A stretch of DNA of 64,000 nt, taken from positions 744,001-808,000 of the forward strand of contig NZ_AP023179.1 in NCBI RefSeq assembly GCF_013426915.1, written 5' to 3'. The stretch comes from Paraburkholderia sp. PGU19 (lineage in GTDB: Bacteria; Pseudomonadota; Gammaproteobacteria; Burkholderiales; Burkholderiaceae). Below are positions 38,252-48,900 of the stretch, one piece after another; positions within the stretch are counted from its first letter, which is position 1; every line of letters starts with the position of its first letter. A model generated the notes under the pieces. That model was not told the origin of the DNA. It saw only the letters and a list, made by a program, of their open reading frames with translations, and did not search any database. Position numbers and translations under genes: made by a program.

Positions 38252-38752
38252 TCAGCGCCCGCCGCGCACGCGCCGCAGCTCGTCGAACACCAGCAGCGCG
38301 GCGCCGATCGTGATGGCGCTGTCCGCGAGGTTGAACGCCGGCCAGTGCCACGTGCCGACATGGAAATCGAGGAAGTCGATCACGTGTCCGTACACAAGGC
38401 GGTCGATCACGTTGCCGATCGCGCCGCCCATGATCAGCGCGAGCGCCGTGCAGAACAGCCGCTGCGTGCCGTGGCGCTTGAGCAGATAGCAGATCAGCAG
38501 CGCCGCCGCGACGCCGAGCGCCGTGAATGCCCAGCGCTGCCAGCCGCCCGCCATCGCGAGAAAGCTGAACGCTGCGCCGCGGTTGTAGACGAGCACGAGG
38601 TTGAAGAACGGCGTGACTGCATGCGACGAGCCGTACGCGAACACCTTCGCCACCGCGATCTTCGTCAACTGGTCGAACAGGATCACTATCACCGCGACGC
38701 CCAGCCACGGCGCGAGCGATCCGCCCGCCGGTTTCGACAGCGTTCTGGACAT
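38252..38752 (-). CDS. lspA: Lipoprotein signal peptidase (signal peptidase II)
   Basis: 166 residues, four predicted membrane helices. The catalytic aspartates are in [10 protein letters not shown] and [11 protein letters not shown]. It removes signal peptides from diacylated prolipoproteins. The start codon shares one base with the ileS stop (TAATG), so the genes are coupled, as commonly seen for ileS-lspA. Confidence 0.96.
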   Translation of the reverse strand: MSRTLSKPAGGSLAPWLGVAVIVILFDQLTKIAVAKVFAYGSSHAVTPFFNLVLVYNRGAAFSFLAMAGGWQRWAFTALGVAAALLICYLLKRHGTQRLFCTALALIMGGAIGNVIDRLVYGHVIDFLDFHVGTWHWPAFNLADSAITIGAALLVFDELRRVRGGR

Positions 38753-41589
38753 TATGCCGCGCTCCTCGTTTCGCCGTTGCCGAACAGATTGCTGATGCAG
38801 CGGCCGCAGAGCGTGGGATGCTCGGCGTTTTCGCCAACTTCCTTGCGATAGTGCCAGCAGCGTTCGCACTTCAGATACTTCGACGTGATCACGTCGACAC
38901 CTTCTTCCGCTTCGCTGTCGACCTTCACGACCGTCGCGCCCGATGTGATCAGCACGAACTTCAGGTCGGCGCCGAGGCTCGCGAGCGCATCGTGACGCGC
39001 GCCGCTCGCGCGGATTTCGACTTCCGCCTGCAGCGACGAACCGATCTGGTTCGCGACGCGCGCTTCTTCCAGCGCCTTCGTCACGTCACTGCGCACCGCG
39101 CGCAGCAGCGTCCACTTGTCGAGCAGCGTCGATGCATCGGGCACTTCCGGATAAGCGTGGTACGTCTCCGTGAAGATCGTCTCGCTTTGCGGCTGGAACA
39201 CCTTCCACGCTTCCTCGGCCGTGAACGACATGAACGGCGCCATCAGGCGCAGCAGGCCGTGCGCGATGTGATACAGCGCGGTCTGCGCCGAGCGGCGCGC
39301 GTTCGAATCGGGCGCCGTCGTGTACAGGCGGTCCTTCAGCACGTCGAGATAGAAGCCGCCCAGGTCTTCCGAGCAGAACGTCTGCAGCTTGGCGACGACC
39401 GGGTGGAACTCGTACTTGTCGTAGTTCGACAGGATGTCCGCTTGCAGATTGGCCGTGAGCGCCACGGCATAACGATCGATCTCCAGCCACTCGCTAACCG
39501 GGCGCGCGTTCTTCTCGAAGTCGAAGTCCGACAGGTTCGCGAGCAGGAAGCGCAGCGTGTTGCGGATGCGTCGATAGCTTTCCGTCACGCGCTTCAGGAT
39601 TTCTTCGGAGATCGCGAGTTCGCCCGAATAATCGGTCGATGCGATCCACAGGCGGATGATTTCCGCGCCCAGACGGTTCGCGACCTCATGCGGATCGATA
39701 CCGTTGCCGAGCGACTTCGACATCTTGCGGCCTTCGCCGTCGACGGTGAAGCCGTGCGTGAGGAGCGCGTTGTACGGCGGACGGCCATCGAGCATCGACG
39801 CCGTCAGCAGCGACGAGTGGAACCAGCCGCGATGCTGGTCCGAGCCTTCGAGGTACAGATCCGCCGGGAACTGCAGTTCGTCCTTGTGCGAGCCGCGCAG
39901 CACATGCCAGTGCGTCGTGCCCGAATCGAACCAGACGTCGAGCGTGTCGCGGTTCTTTTCGTACATGTTCGCGTCGTCGCCGATCAGCTCGCGCGGATCG
40001 AGCGTTTGCCACGCTTCAATACCCGACTGCTCGACGCGCTTCGCGACTTCTTCGAGCAGCTCCAGCGTGCGCGGATGCAGTTCACCCGTTTCCTTGTGCA
40101 CGAAGAACGCCATCGGCACGCCCCATTGGCGCTGACGCGACAGCGTCCAGTCGGGACGGTTCGCGATCATGGCGAACAGGCGCTGCTTGCCCCACGACGG
40201 ATAGAACGCCGTCGCTTCGATGCCTTCGAGCGCCGTTTCGCGCAGCGTCTTGTCGGTGTCGTTCGGCTTGATGTCCATGCCGGCGAACCACTGCGACGTG
40301 GCGCGATAGATGATCGGCGTCTTGTGGCGCCAGCAGTGCATGTAGCTGTGCAGGTACTTTTCGGTGCGCAGCAGCGTGTCCGCTTCGTCGAGCACTTCGA
40401 CGATCTTCGGGTTCGCGTCCCAGATCGACAGGCCGCCGAACAGCGCGAGCGATTCGATATACCGGCCATCGCCCATCACGGGGCTGATGATGTCCGAGTC
40501 GGCCATGCCGTGCGCCTTGCACGAGATGAAGTCTTCGACGCCGTACGCGGGCGACGAGTGGACGATGCCCGTGCCCGTTTCCGTCGTCACGTAGTCGCCG
40601 AGATAGACGGGTGACGTGCGCTTGTACGACGGATGCGCTGACGCGAGCGGATGCGTGAAGCGCACGTTCGCGAGCTTCGCGCCCGGCGCCGTCGCGATGA
40701 CCTTGCCTTCGACACCGTACGACTTCAGGCAGTCTTCGACGCGCTCCTCAGCGAGGATCAGCAGGCCGCGCGGCGTATCGACGAGCGCGTACACGATCTC
40801 CGGGTGCACGTTGAGCGCCTGGTTCGCGGGGATCGTCCACGGCGTGGTCGTCCAGATCACGATGCCGCCTTCGTTGCGCGGCAGCGACGCGAGGCCGAAC
40901 GCCTGCGCCGTCTTTTCGGGCTCGGCGAACGTGAACAGCACGTCGATGGTCGGGTCGGTCTTGTCCTTGTACTCGACTTCCGCTTCCGCCAGCGCCGAGC
41001 CGCAGTCGAAGCACCAGTTCACCGGCTTCAGGCCGCGGAATACATAGCCCTTTTCGATGATCTTCGCGAGTGCGCGGATTTCGCCCGCTTCGTTCGCGAA
41101 GTTCATCGTCTTGTACGGGTTGTCCCAGTCGCCGAGCACGCCCAGACGGCGGAAGCCGGCCTTCTGCTTTTCGATCTGCTCGGTCGCGTAGGCGCGCGCC
41201 TTCTGCATCACTTCGGCAGCGGGCAGCGACTTGCCAAACTGCTTTTCGATCTGGATTTCGATCGGCATGCCGTGACAGTCCCAGCCAGGCACGTAGACAG
41301 CGTCGAAGCCCGCCATGTTGCGCGCCTTGACGATCATGTCCTTCAGGATCTTGTTCACCGCGTGGCCGAGGTGGATGTCGCCGTTCGCATACGGCGGGCC
41401 GTCGTGCAGGATGAACTTCTTGCGGCCTTTGGAGGCGGCGCGGATCTGCTCGTAGACCTTGCGCTCCTGCCAGTCCTTCACCCATTGCGGCTCGCGCTTG
41501 GGCAGATCGCCGCGCATCGGGAAGGGCGTGTCCAGCAGGTTGACGGGATATCGGGCCTGCGGTTTCGAATCGGCTTTCTTGTTGCTCAT
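38752..41589 (-). CDS. ileS: Isoleucyl-tRNA synthetase
   Basis: 945 residues, full length. HIGH-type motif [19 protein letters not shown] in [11 protein letters not shown], a CP1 editing domain between them, and a C-terminal zinc site [15 protein letters not shown]. It is in the ribF-ileS-lspA cluster, 176 bases downstream of ribF. Confidence 0.97.
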   Translation of the reverse strand: MSNKKADSKPQARYPVNLLDTPFPMRGDLPKREPQWVKDWQERKVYEQIRAASKGRKKFILHDGPPYANGDIHLGHAVNKILKDMIVKARNMAGFDAVYVPGWDCHGMPIEIQIEKQFGKSLPAAEVMQKARAYATEQIEKQKAGFRRLGVLGDWDNPYKTMNFANEAGEIRALAKIIEKGYVFRGLKPVNWCFDCGSALAEAEVEYKDKTDPTIDVLFTFAEPEKTAQAFGLASLPRNEGGIVIWTTTPWTIPANQALNVHPEIVYALVDTPRGLLILAEERVEDCLKSYGVEGKVIATAPGAKLANVRFTHPLASAHPSYKRTSPVYLGDYVTTETGTGIVHSSPAYGVEDFISCKAHGMADSDIISPVMGDGRYIESLALFGGLSIWDANPKIVEVLDEADTLLRTEKYLHSYMHCWRHKTPIIYRATSQWFAGMDIKPNDTDKTLRETALEGIEATAFYPSWGKQRLFAMIANRPDWTLSRQRQWGVPMAFFVHKETGELHPRTLELLEEVAKRVEQSGIEAWQTLDPRELIGDDANMYEKNRDTLDVWFDSGTTHWHVLRGSHKDELQFPADLYLEGSDQHRGWFHSSLLTASMLDGRPPYNALLTHGFTVDGEGRKMSKSLGNGIDPHEVANRLGAEIIRLWIASTDYSGELAISEEILKRVTESYRRIRNTLRFLLANLSDFDFEKNARPVSEWLEIDRYAVALTANLQADILSNYDKYEFHPVVAKLQTFCSEDLGGFYLDVLKDRLYTTAPDSNARRSAQTALYHIAHGLLRLMAPFMSFTAEEAWKVFQPQSETIFTETYHAYPEVPDASTLLDKWTLLRAVRSDVTKALEEARVANQIGSSLQAEVEIRASGARHDALASLGADLKFVLITSGATVVKVDSEAEEGVDVITSKYLKCERCWHYRKEVGENAEHPTLCGRCISNLFGNGETRSAA

Positions 41590-41765
41590 GGTGAGGTAGC
41601 GGTGAATACGGTGTTAGGGCGCGGCATGCGCGAGGACCTGAGTGGCGCCGTGCGGCGCCCTGCGTCGCGCACGACGCGGGCCGTTGCACATGCTGCGTGC
41701 GGCACCCGTCGATGCGCGGCGGACGGTACGTGGTTCGCGCAAGCGCTGCGCACGTACCGCGACGG

Positions 41766-42758
41766 TCATCTAATTCGATCGGTGGCCGACGTGGCGAAAC
41801 CAGTGGAACGGCTGCCCGGCGTGTCGCCGATTGCCTCGAACCATGCGCGGGCGTTCGTGACGTCGCGCGCGATCGCGGCCGTCAGCGTTTCGAGATCGAC
41901 GAACTTTTCTTCGTCGCGCAGCTTCTTCAGAAACTCGACGCGCACGAGCTTGCCGTACGCGTCGCCATGCCAGTCGAGCAGATGCACTTCGAGCAGCACG
42001 CGGCCGGAGTCGTCCACCGTGGGCCGCAAGCCGAGGCTCGCGACGCCCGGCAGCGGCTGGTCCGCAATGCCATGCACACGCACGATGAAAATGCCCGACA
42101 GCGCGGGACGCTTGTGCGCGATAGGCAGGTTCAGTGTGGGAAAACCGAGGTCGCGGCCGAGCTTCAGGCCATGCACGACGTGACCGCTGATCAGATAGTC
42201 GCGGCCGAGCGCGGCGCGCGCCGAATCGAGGTCGCCCGAGATCAGCGACGTGCGCACGCCGGAACTGGAAATGCGCGCGCCAGACGGATCGGCGACGGTC
42301 GCCATCTGCTCGACTTCGAAGCCGTATTGCTCGCCCGCCGCCTTCAGCGACGCGAAATCGCCTGCGCGCTTCGCGCCGTAGCGGAAGTCGTCGCCGATCA
42401 TCACCCAGCGCGCGTGCAGGCCGTTGACGATGATCCGTTCGACGAACGAATCCGGCGACTGGCCTGCGAAGGTCTGGTTGAAATGCTCGACGACCACGCG
42501 GTCCACGCCGTTCATGCGCAGCGCTTCGAGCTTGTCGCGGAGCATTGCGATGCGCGGCGGCGCGCTGGCGGGATTGAAGAACTCGCGCGGATGCGGCTCG
42601 AAGGTCATCACGCAGACGGGCAGGCCGCGCGCGTCAGCGGCCGCGCGGACGCGGGCGAGCAACGCCTGATGCCCGCGGTGGACACCGTCGAAGTTGCCGA
42701 TGGTCAGTGCGCACGGCGCACGGCTCTCGGCATTGGGAAGACCGCGGAAGACTCTCAC
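41766..42758 (-). CDS. ribF: Bifunctional riboflavin kinase/FAD synthetase
   Basis: 330 residues using GTG at 42758 (MRVFRGLPNAE); no ATG is available at the homologous position, and the upstream frame reads into non-conserved sequence. The FAD synthetase half has TIGNFDGVHRGHQALL, MTFEPHPREFF and GDDFRYGAKRAGD; the flavokinase half has GRDLGFPTLNLP and GVASLGLRPTV. It makes FMN and FAD from riboflavin. First gene of the minus-strand cluster, divergent from purN. Confidence 0.95.
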   Translation of the reverse strand: MRVFRGLPNAESRAPCALTIGNFDGVHRGHQALLARVRAAADARGLPVCVMTFEPHPREFFNPASAPPRIAMLRDKLEALRMNGVDRVVVEHFNQTFAGQSPDSFVERIIVNGLHARWVMIGDDFRYGAKRAGDFASLKAAGEQYGFEVEQMATVADPSGARISSSGVRTSLISGDLDSARAALGRDYLISGHVVHGLKLGRDLGFPTLNLPIAHKRPALSGIFIVRVHGIADQPLPGVASLGLRPTVDDSGRVLLEVHLLDWHGDAYGKLVRVEFLKKLRDEEKFVDLETLTAAIARDVTNARAWFEAIGDTPGSRSTGFATSATDRIR

Positions 42759-42876
42759 GATAGAGGCGAAGGATTTGAGCGGGCCGGATGCCGCAAAACA
42801 ATCGATTATAAACGCACAGGGCGCCACACGGCGCCGGCGCGCGGATCGGGGCCTGGCCGAATGATAAAATCCGCAA

Positions 42877-43542
42877 ATGAAAAATCTCGTCATTCTGATT
42901 TCCGGACGGGGCAGCAACATGGAAGCCATCGTGCGCGCCTGCGCGAACGAAGGCTGGCCGGCACGTGTCGCCGCCGTGATTGCCAACCGTCCTGATGCCG
43001 CGGGGCTTGAATTCGCGGCGTCGCAAGGTATTGCCACGAAGGTCGTCGACCACCGCCAGTTTCCCGACCGCGACAGCTTCGACGCTGCGCTCGCGCGCGA
43101 AATCGACGGCTTTGCGGCCGACCTCGTCGTGCTCGCCGGCTTCATGCGCGTGCTGACGGACGCCTTCGTCAACCGTTACGCGGGGCGCATGATCAACGTG
43201 CATCCGTCGCTGCTGCCGAGCTTTCCGGGCCTCAAGACACACCAGCAGGCGCTCGACGCCGGCGTGCGGCTGCACGGCGCGTCGGTGCATTTCGTCACGC
43301 CGACGCTCGATCACGGGCCGATCGTGCTGCAATCGGCCGTACCCGTGCTGGCCGGCGACGATGCCGCGACGCTCGCCGCGCGCGTGCTCGGCACCGAACA
43401 TGTTATTTATCCGCGCGCAGTGCGCTGGTTCGTCGAAGGGCGTATTGCCGTCGACGGCCTGCACGTCACCGTGACGCCACCTGAGCCTCAATGGCTCTTC
43501 CTTGACACAACAAGCCAGAACACCGCCAGGGAGGGCGAATGA
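42877..43542 (+). CDS. purN: Phosphoribosylglycinamide formyltransferase
   Basis: 221 residues. LVILISGRGSNMEAIV binds substrate phosphate. Catalytic Asn, His and Asp lie in INVHPSLLPSFPG and TLDHGPIVLQ. It performs the formyl-tetrahydrofolate-dependent third step of purine synthesis. Its stop overlaps the next gene's start by 4 bases. Confidence 0.96.
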   Translation: MKNLVILISGRGSNMEAIVRACANEGWPARVAAVIANRPDAAGLEFAASQGIATKVVDHRQFPDRDSFDAALAREIDGFAADLVVLAGFMRVLTDAFVNRYAGRMINVHPSLLPSFPGLKTHQQALDAGVRLHGASVHFVTPTLDHGPIVLQSAVPVLAGDDAATLAARVLGTEHVIYPRAVRWFVEGRIAVDGLHVTVTPPEPQWLFLDTTSQNTAREGE

Positions 43543-44798
43543 AACTGCATGGATTTCTGATTGGACAAACCGAGACACTGCTCGCCGAGGTCCTCAAGTT
43601 CACCGGCCCCGCCGATGCCGCGACCAGCCGCTTTTTCCGCGCGCATCCGAAGCTCGGCCACGGCGAGCGCGGCGTGATCGCGGAAGCGGTATTTGCCGTG
43701 CTGCGCCGCCGGATGGAGTTTGCGCATCTGGCCGAAGGCGGCACGGGCAGTCCTGCCCGGCGCCTCACGCTGCTCGGATTGATGCAGACGGCCGGCCGCA
43801 CGGCATTGAAGCCGTTCATGTCGGACGCGGAAAACGCGTGGCTCGAGCACGTGGCGAAGATCGATCCGCAGAGCTTGCCGCTGCGTACCCGTCTGAATCT
43901 TCCCGACTGGATCTACCAGGCGCTCAGCAAGCGCTTCGAAGCCGAAGAACTCGCGCACCTGGCCGCCTCGTTGAACTACCCGGCGCCGCTCGACCTGCGC
44001 GCGAACCCGATCAAGGCGAGCCGCGACGAAGTGCTGTCGGCGCTGTCGAAGGCGGGTATCGAGGCGGGCGCGACGCCGTTCGCGCCGTTTGGCGTTCGTG
44101 TTGTCGGCAAGCCGCCGCTCACCAAGCTCGACGCGTTCCAGGACGGCTGGCTCGAAGTGCAGGACGAGGGCAGCCAGTTGCTGTGCTCGCTGGTCGCGCC
44201 CAAGCGCGGCGAGATGATCGTCGACTTCTGCGCGGGCGCGGGCGGCAAGACATTGGCGCTCGGCGCGATGATGCGCTCGACGGGCCGTCTCTACGCCTTC
44301 GACATCTCCGACCGCCGGCTCGCGAAGCTCAAGCCACGCCTCGCGCGCAGCGGGCTGTCGAACGTGAACCCGGTGCTGATCGACAGCGAACACGACGCGA
44401 AGATCAAGCGGCTTGCGGGCAAGATCGACCGCGTGCTGGTCGATGCGCCGTGCAGCGGCCTCGGCACGCTGCGCCGCAATCCTGATCTGAAATGGCGCCA
44501 GTCGCCGGAGTCGATCGCCGAACTGACGCCGAAGCAGTTGTCCATCCTGACGAGCGCCGCGCGTCTCGTGAAGAAGGGCGGCCGCCTCGTCTACGCGACG
44601 TGCAGTATCCTCGATGCGGAAAACGAAGGCGTCGTGCAGCAGTTTCTCGCCGATCACCCGGATTTCGTGCTCGTGCCCGCGCGCGACGTGCTCGCCGAGC
44701 AGCGCATCGAACTGGAAATGGGCGATTACCTGTCGCTCTGGCCGCATCGTCATGCGACGGACGGCTTCTTCGCGGCCGTGCTGGAACGCCGCGGCTAA
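43539..44798 (+). CDS. RsmB/NOP-family SAM-dependent RNA (cytosine-5) methyltransferase
   Basis: 419 residues. SAM motif DFCAGAGGKTLALGAMM, then VDAPCSGLGTLRRNPDLKWR with catalytic Cys, and ATCSILDAENEGVV with the second conserved Cys. The N-terminal half is helical and NusB-like but weakly conserved. It probably methylates 16S rRNA or another RNA; exact target uncertain. Translationally coupled to purN by ATGA. Confidence 0.9.
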   Translation: MKLHGFLIGQTETLLAEVLKFTGPADAATSRFFRAHPKLGHGERGVIAEAVFAVLRRRMEFAHLAEGGTGSPARRLTLLGLMQTAGRTALKPFMSDAENAWLEHVAKIDPQSLPLRTRLNLPDWIYQALSKRFEAEELAHLAASLNYPAPLDLRANPIKASRDEVLSALSKAGIEAGATPFAPFGVRVVGKPPLTKLDAFQDGWLEVQDEGSQLLCSLVAPKRGEMIVDFCAGAGGKTLALGAMMRSTGRLYAFDISDRRLAKLKPRLARSGLSNVNPVLIDSEHDAKIKRLAGKIDRVLVDAPCSGLGTLRRNPDLKWRQSPESIAELTPKQLSILTSAARLVKKGGRLVYATCSILDAENEGVVQQFLADHPDFVLVPARDVLAEQRIELEMGDYLSLWPHRHATDGFFAAVLERRG

Positions 44799-44894
44799 GG
44801 CCTGCCACGCGAACGGCCGGGCTTGACCGGTCTGGCCGGCGCGCGCTGTGTGAGCGCCGCGCCGCCGCTGGAAACGCCAGCCGCTGGAAACATC

Positions 44895-46250
44895 ATGCAA
44901 AACCATCTCTTCTTCCACATGCTGGGCGACGTCGTGCGCGACTTTGGCCAGCCTGTCATTTTGTGGCAGGTCGGCGTGCTGATCGGCACGCTGGCGCTCG
45001 CGTATCTGCTCGCGCGACTGATGCGCCGCGCGCTCGATGCGCAGCGCGAAACCCGCTACGGCGCGCTGCGTTTCGGCGCCGAGGCGCTCAACCGCGCGCT
45101 CTTTCCGCTGCTGGGCGGCGTGCTCGTGTGGATCGCGCGGGCCATCGCCGGGCAGTTCATTCATACGTCGCTGCTCGATCTCGCGCTGGTGCCGCTGTTC
45201 GGCATCGGGCTGATTTACATCGTGTTCTATCTCGCGCGGCGCGTGTTCGGCCGCGACGGCAACGCGCACACGTGGGTGTCGCTGGTCGAGAAGGTCGTGT
45301 CGCTGATCGTCTGGGTCGGCATGGTGCTGACCGTGATGGGCATCCAGAACGACGTGCTCAAGTGGATGGCGAGCGTGCAGTTCAGGATCGCCAACACGCA
45401 TGTGACGCTGTTGTCGCTGCTGTCGGGGCTGCTGTGGGTCTGCGTGACGATGATCGTCGCGATGTGGCTCGGCGCGGCGCTCGAAGACCGGCTGATGCGC
45501 TCGGGCGCACTCGATGCGAACCTGAAAGTGGTGCTGTCGCGCGTCGGCCGGGCGCTGCTGATACTCGGCGCTGTGCTGATCAGCCTGTCGCTGGTGGGCA
45601 TCGACATCACGGTGCTCGGCGTGTTCGGCGGCGCGCTCGGCGTGGGCCTCGGTTTCGGCTTGCAGAAGATCGCGAGCAACTATGTGTCGGGCTTCATCAT
45701 CCTGATCGACCGGTCGCTGCGGATCGGCGACACGATCAACGTGAGCGGGCTGCAAGGCATGGTCACGCAGATCCGCACGCGCTATACGGTGGTGCGCGGG
45801 CTCGACGGCATCGAAACACTGGTTCCGAACGAAAAGCTCATCACCGACGTCGTGCAGAACCAATCGTCATACCTGACGCGCGGCAACGCCAAGGCGACGC
45901 TCCAGATCTCGTATTCGACCGATGTCGAAAAGGCGATGGCGCTGCTCGTCGAGGCCACGCACGGGGTTGACCGGGTGCTACAGGACCCGGCGCCCACGCC
46001 TTATCTGGCGGGCTTCGGGCCGGATGGCATCAATCTCGAACTCGGCTACTGGATTCAGGACGCAGCGACGGGCACGTCCGGCGTGCGCTCGAACGTGAAC
46101 CGCAATATCTGGCGGCTCTTTTCGGAGAACGGCATCGCGATTCCGTATGCGCAACGCGAAGTGCGCATCGTCGCCGGCTCTAGCGACATCATGTCGCAGG
46201 CGGTAACAATGACCGGACACGCCGCGAGCGAATCCGGCAGTGCCGCCTGA
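44895..46250 (+). CDS. Mechanosensitive ion channel family protein (MscS)
   Basis: About 451 residues from ATG 44895; an earlier in-frame ATG at 44823 is possible. Several N-terminal membrane helices are followed by the pore helix and beta domain typical of MscS: VFGGALGVGLGFGLQKIASNYVSGFIILIDRSLRIGDTINV, then TRYTVVRGLDGIETLVPNEKLITDVVQN. It is longer than E. coli MscS (286), like the medium-size paralogs. It would release solutes on osmotic downshift. Confidence 0.92.
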   Translation: MQNHLFFHMLGDVVRDFGQPVILWQVGVLIGTLALAYLLARLMRRALDAQRETRYGALRFGAEALNRALFPLLGGVLVWIARAIAGQFIHTSLLDLALVPLFGIGLIYIVFYLARRVFGRDGNAHTWVSLVEKVVSLIVWVGMVLTVMGIQNDVLKWMASVQFRIANTHVTLLSLLSGLLWVCVTMIVAMWLGAALEDRLMRSGALDANLKVVLSRVGRALLILGAVLISLSLVGIDITVLGVFGGALGVGLGFGLQKIASNYVSGFIILIDRSLRIGDTINVSGLQGMVTQIRTRYTVVRGLDGIETLVPNEKLITDVVQNQSSYLTRGNAKATLQISYSTDVEKAMALLVEATHGVDRVLQDPAPTPYLAGFGPDGINLELGYWIQDAATGTSGVRSNVNRNIWRLFSENGIAIPYAQREVRIVAGSSDIMSQAVTMTGHAASESGSAA

Positions 46251-46449
46251 AACGGGTCTTTGCGACGGTATTTACGCGGATTTCGACCCTTTATCAGCGG
46301 CAACCGGTTGATGCAGCACAACAATTTCCTTATTTGTTACAGATACTTGGAACGGTTCGCGTAGAATATCGTCGTAAATAACTCGTTGCTTTCACTTTCT
46401 TGACATCCGCCGTTGTATCCTTCTGCGAATGTCTTCCGTTCCTAGGTAA

Positions 46450-47652
46450 ATGGCCTTGTTGAATTCCTTGCTTGATTTCCTTGCCCACGGCGCACTGCGT
46501 TTCTCGTGGTGGCAAATCGTGTTGTGGACGCTCGCCGTCACGCACGTCACGATCATTGGCGTCACTGTCTATCTGCACCGCTGCCAGGCGCACCGCGCGC
46601 TGGATCTGCATCCCGTTGCCGCCCACTTCTTCCGCTTCTGGCTGTGGATGACCACGGGCATGCTGACGGGTCAATGGGCTGCGATTCACCGCAAGCACCA
46701 CGCGAAGTGCGAGACGGAAGAAGATCCGCACAGCCCGCAGACGCGCGGCATCTGGAAGGTGCTGCTCGAAGGTGCAGAGCTGTATCGCACCGAAGCGAAG
46801 AACGAAGAAACGATGCGCAAGTTCAGCCACGGCACGCCGAATGACTGGATCGAGCGCAACGTCTACACGAAGTACCCGATCCTCGGCGTGAGCATCATGA
46901 TGGTCGTCGACGTCGCGCTGTTCGGCATCGTCGGTCTGAGCGTGTGGGCCGTGCAGATGATCTGGATTCCGTTCTGGGCGGCGGGCGTCGTCAACGGTCT
47001 CGGACACTTCTGGGGTTATCGCAACTTCAACTCGTCGGATGCGAGCACGAATCTGATCCCGTGGGGCATCATCATCGGCGGCGAAGAACTGCACAACAAT
47101 CACCACACGTACGCGACGTCCGCGAAGCTGTCGAACAAGTGGTACGAGTTCGATATCGGCTGGATGTATATCCGCATCATGTCGGCGTTCCGTCTGGCCA
47201 AGGTGAAGAAGATCGCACCGACGCCGCGTCTGACCACGGGCAAGCTCGTGCTGGATCAGGACACCCTGCAAGCCGTGCTCGCGAACCGCTATGAAGTGAT
47301 GGCGACTTACGCGAAGGCGATCAAGCGCGCTTACCGTCAGGAACTGGCACATCTGAAGGAAGTGGGCGCGCGCGAAAAGTATCAAGTTATGCGCGGCGCG
47401 CGTGGCTGGTTCCACAAGGAAGAGGCGGGTCTGGACGAGCCGCAGCGTCGTCAGTTGCCGCAGATTTTCGCCAACAGTCAAAAATTGCGCACCTATATCG
47501 AGTTGCGCAATGAACTCGCTGCGATGTGGGAGCGTTCTAACGCATCGCGCGAACAGCTGCTGGTGCAATTGCAAGATTGGTGTCATCGCGCTGAACAAAG
47601 CGGCATCAAGGCCTTGCAGGAATTTGCGATGCGCCTGCGGCGCTATGCCTGA
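46450..47652 (+). CDS. Acyl-lipid/acyl-CoA fatty acid desaturase (delta-9 type)
   Basis: 400 residues. Three histidine boxes bind the di-iron centre: HRCQAHRA, HRKHH and HNNHH. Hydrophobic spans flank them. It is an integral membrane enzyme that introduces a cis double bond in fatty acyl chains and would adjust membrane fluidity. The C-terminal about 120 residues form a charged helical extension beyond the catalytic core. Monocistronic with its own terminator. Confidence 0.92.
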   Translation: MALLNSLLDFLAHGALRFSWWQIVLWTLAVTHVTIIGVTVYLHRCQAHRALDLHPVAAHFFRFWLWMTTGMLTGQWAAIHRKHHAKCETEEDPHSPQTRGIWKVLLEGAELYRTEAKNEETMRKFSHGTPNDWIERNVYTKYPILGVSIMMVVDVALFGIVGLSVWAVQMIWIPFWAAGVVNGLGHFWGYRNFNSSDASTNLIPWGIIIGGEELHNNHHTYATSAKLSNKWYEFDIGWMYIRIMSAFRLAKVKKIAPTPRLTTGKLVLDQDTLQAVLANRYEVMATYAKAIKRAYRQELAHLKEVGAREKYQVMRGARGWFHKEEAGLDEPQRRQLPQIFANSQKLRTYIELRNELAAMWERSNASREQLLVQLQDWCHRAEQSGIKALQEFAMRLRRYA

Positions 47653-47688
47653 TACGCGACGAAATCTATTAAACTTTCGTTACGTCAC

Positions 47689-47717
47689 AAAACCCCGCGT
47701 TGGCGGGGTTTTTCTTT
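47689..47717 (+). terminator. Intrinsic terminator of the desaturase gene
   Basis: AAAACCCCGC, loop GTTG, GCGGGGTTTT, then TCTTTTT. Confidence 0.9.
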
Positions 47718-47769
47718 TTGGGCCGCCGAAATGGCAGTCGGCGGCGGAATCAGCAGGGCAGAGGAGATC

Positions 47770-48900
47770 ATGAATCAGGCGATCAGGAGCGTCGAGTACG
47801 ACCGTCCGCAAGGCGCAGCGTGCGGTGTTGGCCAAGCTTGGGCGAAGGTGCCCGACGCACCGTCGACGCAGGAGCGGCTCGCGCTGAAGGAGCGTATTCG
47901 CGGCTTGCTCAGGCGTGAAAAGGCGGTGCTCGTCGCGCACTACTACGTCGATCCGGAACTGCAGGAACTCGCGGATGAGACAGGCGGTTGCGTGGCCGAT
48001 TCGCTTGAAATGGCGCGCTTCGGACGCGATCACGACGCGCAGACGCTGGTCGTAGCCGGCGTGCGATTCATGGGCGAAACCGCGAAGATTCTCAGCCCGA
48101 ACAAGCGCATTCTGATGCCCGATCTGGACGCGACCTGTTCGCTCGATCTAGGCTGTCCTGTCGACGAGTTTTCCGCTTTCTGCGATGCGCATCCGGACCG
48201 CACTGTCGTCGTCTACGCCAATACGAGTGCCGCGGTGAAGGCGCGAGCCGACTGGATGGTGACGTCGTCGATCGGACTGGAAATCGTCGCTGATCTTCAC
48301 GCTCGCGGCGAAAAGATCATCTGGGCGCCGGACCGCCATCTAGGCAGCTATATCCAGAAGAAGACGGGCGCCGACATGCTGCTGTGGCAAGGCTCGTGTC
48401 TGGTGCATGACGAATTCAAGGGCGTCGAGCTCGATCTGTTGCGCGCCGAATATCCGGACGCGAAAGTGCTCGTGCATCCGGAGTCGCCGGAAAGCGTGGT
48501 TGCGCAGGCAGATGTGGTCGGCTCGACGACGCAACTGATCGACGCGGCGAAGAACAGCAACGCGACGCACTTCATTGTCGCGACGGACCTCGGTATCTTG
48601 CACAAGATGCGGCTCGCGGCGCCTGGCAAGACCTTCATCGAAGCGCCCACGGCCGGCAACAGCGCGACGTGCAAGAGCTGCGCGCATTGCCCGTGGATGG
48701 CGATGAACGGCTTGCGCAATCTCGCGGATGTGCTGGAGCGCGGCCACAACGAAATCTTTGTCGACCCGTCGCTCGGCGAGCGCGCCCGTCTGCCGATCGA
48801 CCGGATGCTCGATTTCGCCGCGCGTCACAAGAAGCGCGTACAGGCGAGTGGCGATCTCGCACGCGATATGGCGCTGTTCTCTAACGTTGGAGCCGCTTGA
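47770..48900 (+). CDS. nadA: Quinolinate synthase
   Basis: 376 residues; GAGGAG lies before the ATG at 47770. The three cysteine ligands of the [4Fe-4S] cluster fall in [26 protein letters not shown] and [25 protein letters not shown] is the conserved substrate-binding start. It condenses iminoaspartate with DHAP to quinolinate. The stop overlaps the nadC start by one base (TGATG). Confidence 0.97.
   Translation: MNQAIRSVEYDRPQGAACGVGQAWAKVPDAPSTQERLALKERIRGLLRREKAVLVAHYYVDPELQELADETGGCVADSLEMARFGRDHDAQTLVVAGVRFMGETAKILSPNKRILMPDLDATCSLDLGCPVDEFSAFCDAHPDRTVVVYANTSAAVKARADWMVTSSIGLEIVADLHARGEKIIWAPDRHLGSYIQKKTGADMLLWQGSCLVHDEFKGVELDLLRAEYPDAKVLVHPESPESVVAQADVVGSTTQLIDAAKNSNATHFIVATDLGILHKMRLAAPGKTFIEAPTAGNSATCKSCAHCPWMAMNGLRNLADVLERGHNEIFVDPSLGERARLPIDRMLDFAARHKKRVQASGDLARDMALFSNVGAA

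Noticed and set aside
38818..40614. 598-codon plus-strand frame
   Set aside because: Antisense shadow of ileS.
43488..45863. 791-codon minus-strand frame
   Set aside because: Antisense to the RsmB-type and MscS genes; charged low-complexity translation with no domain.
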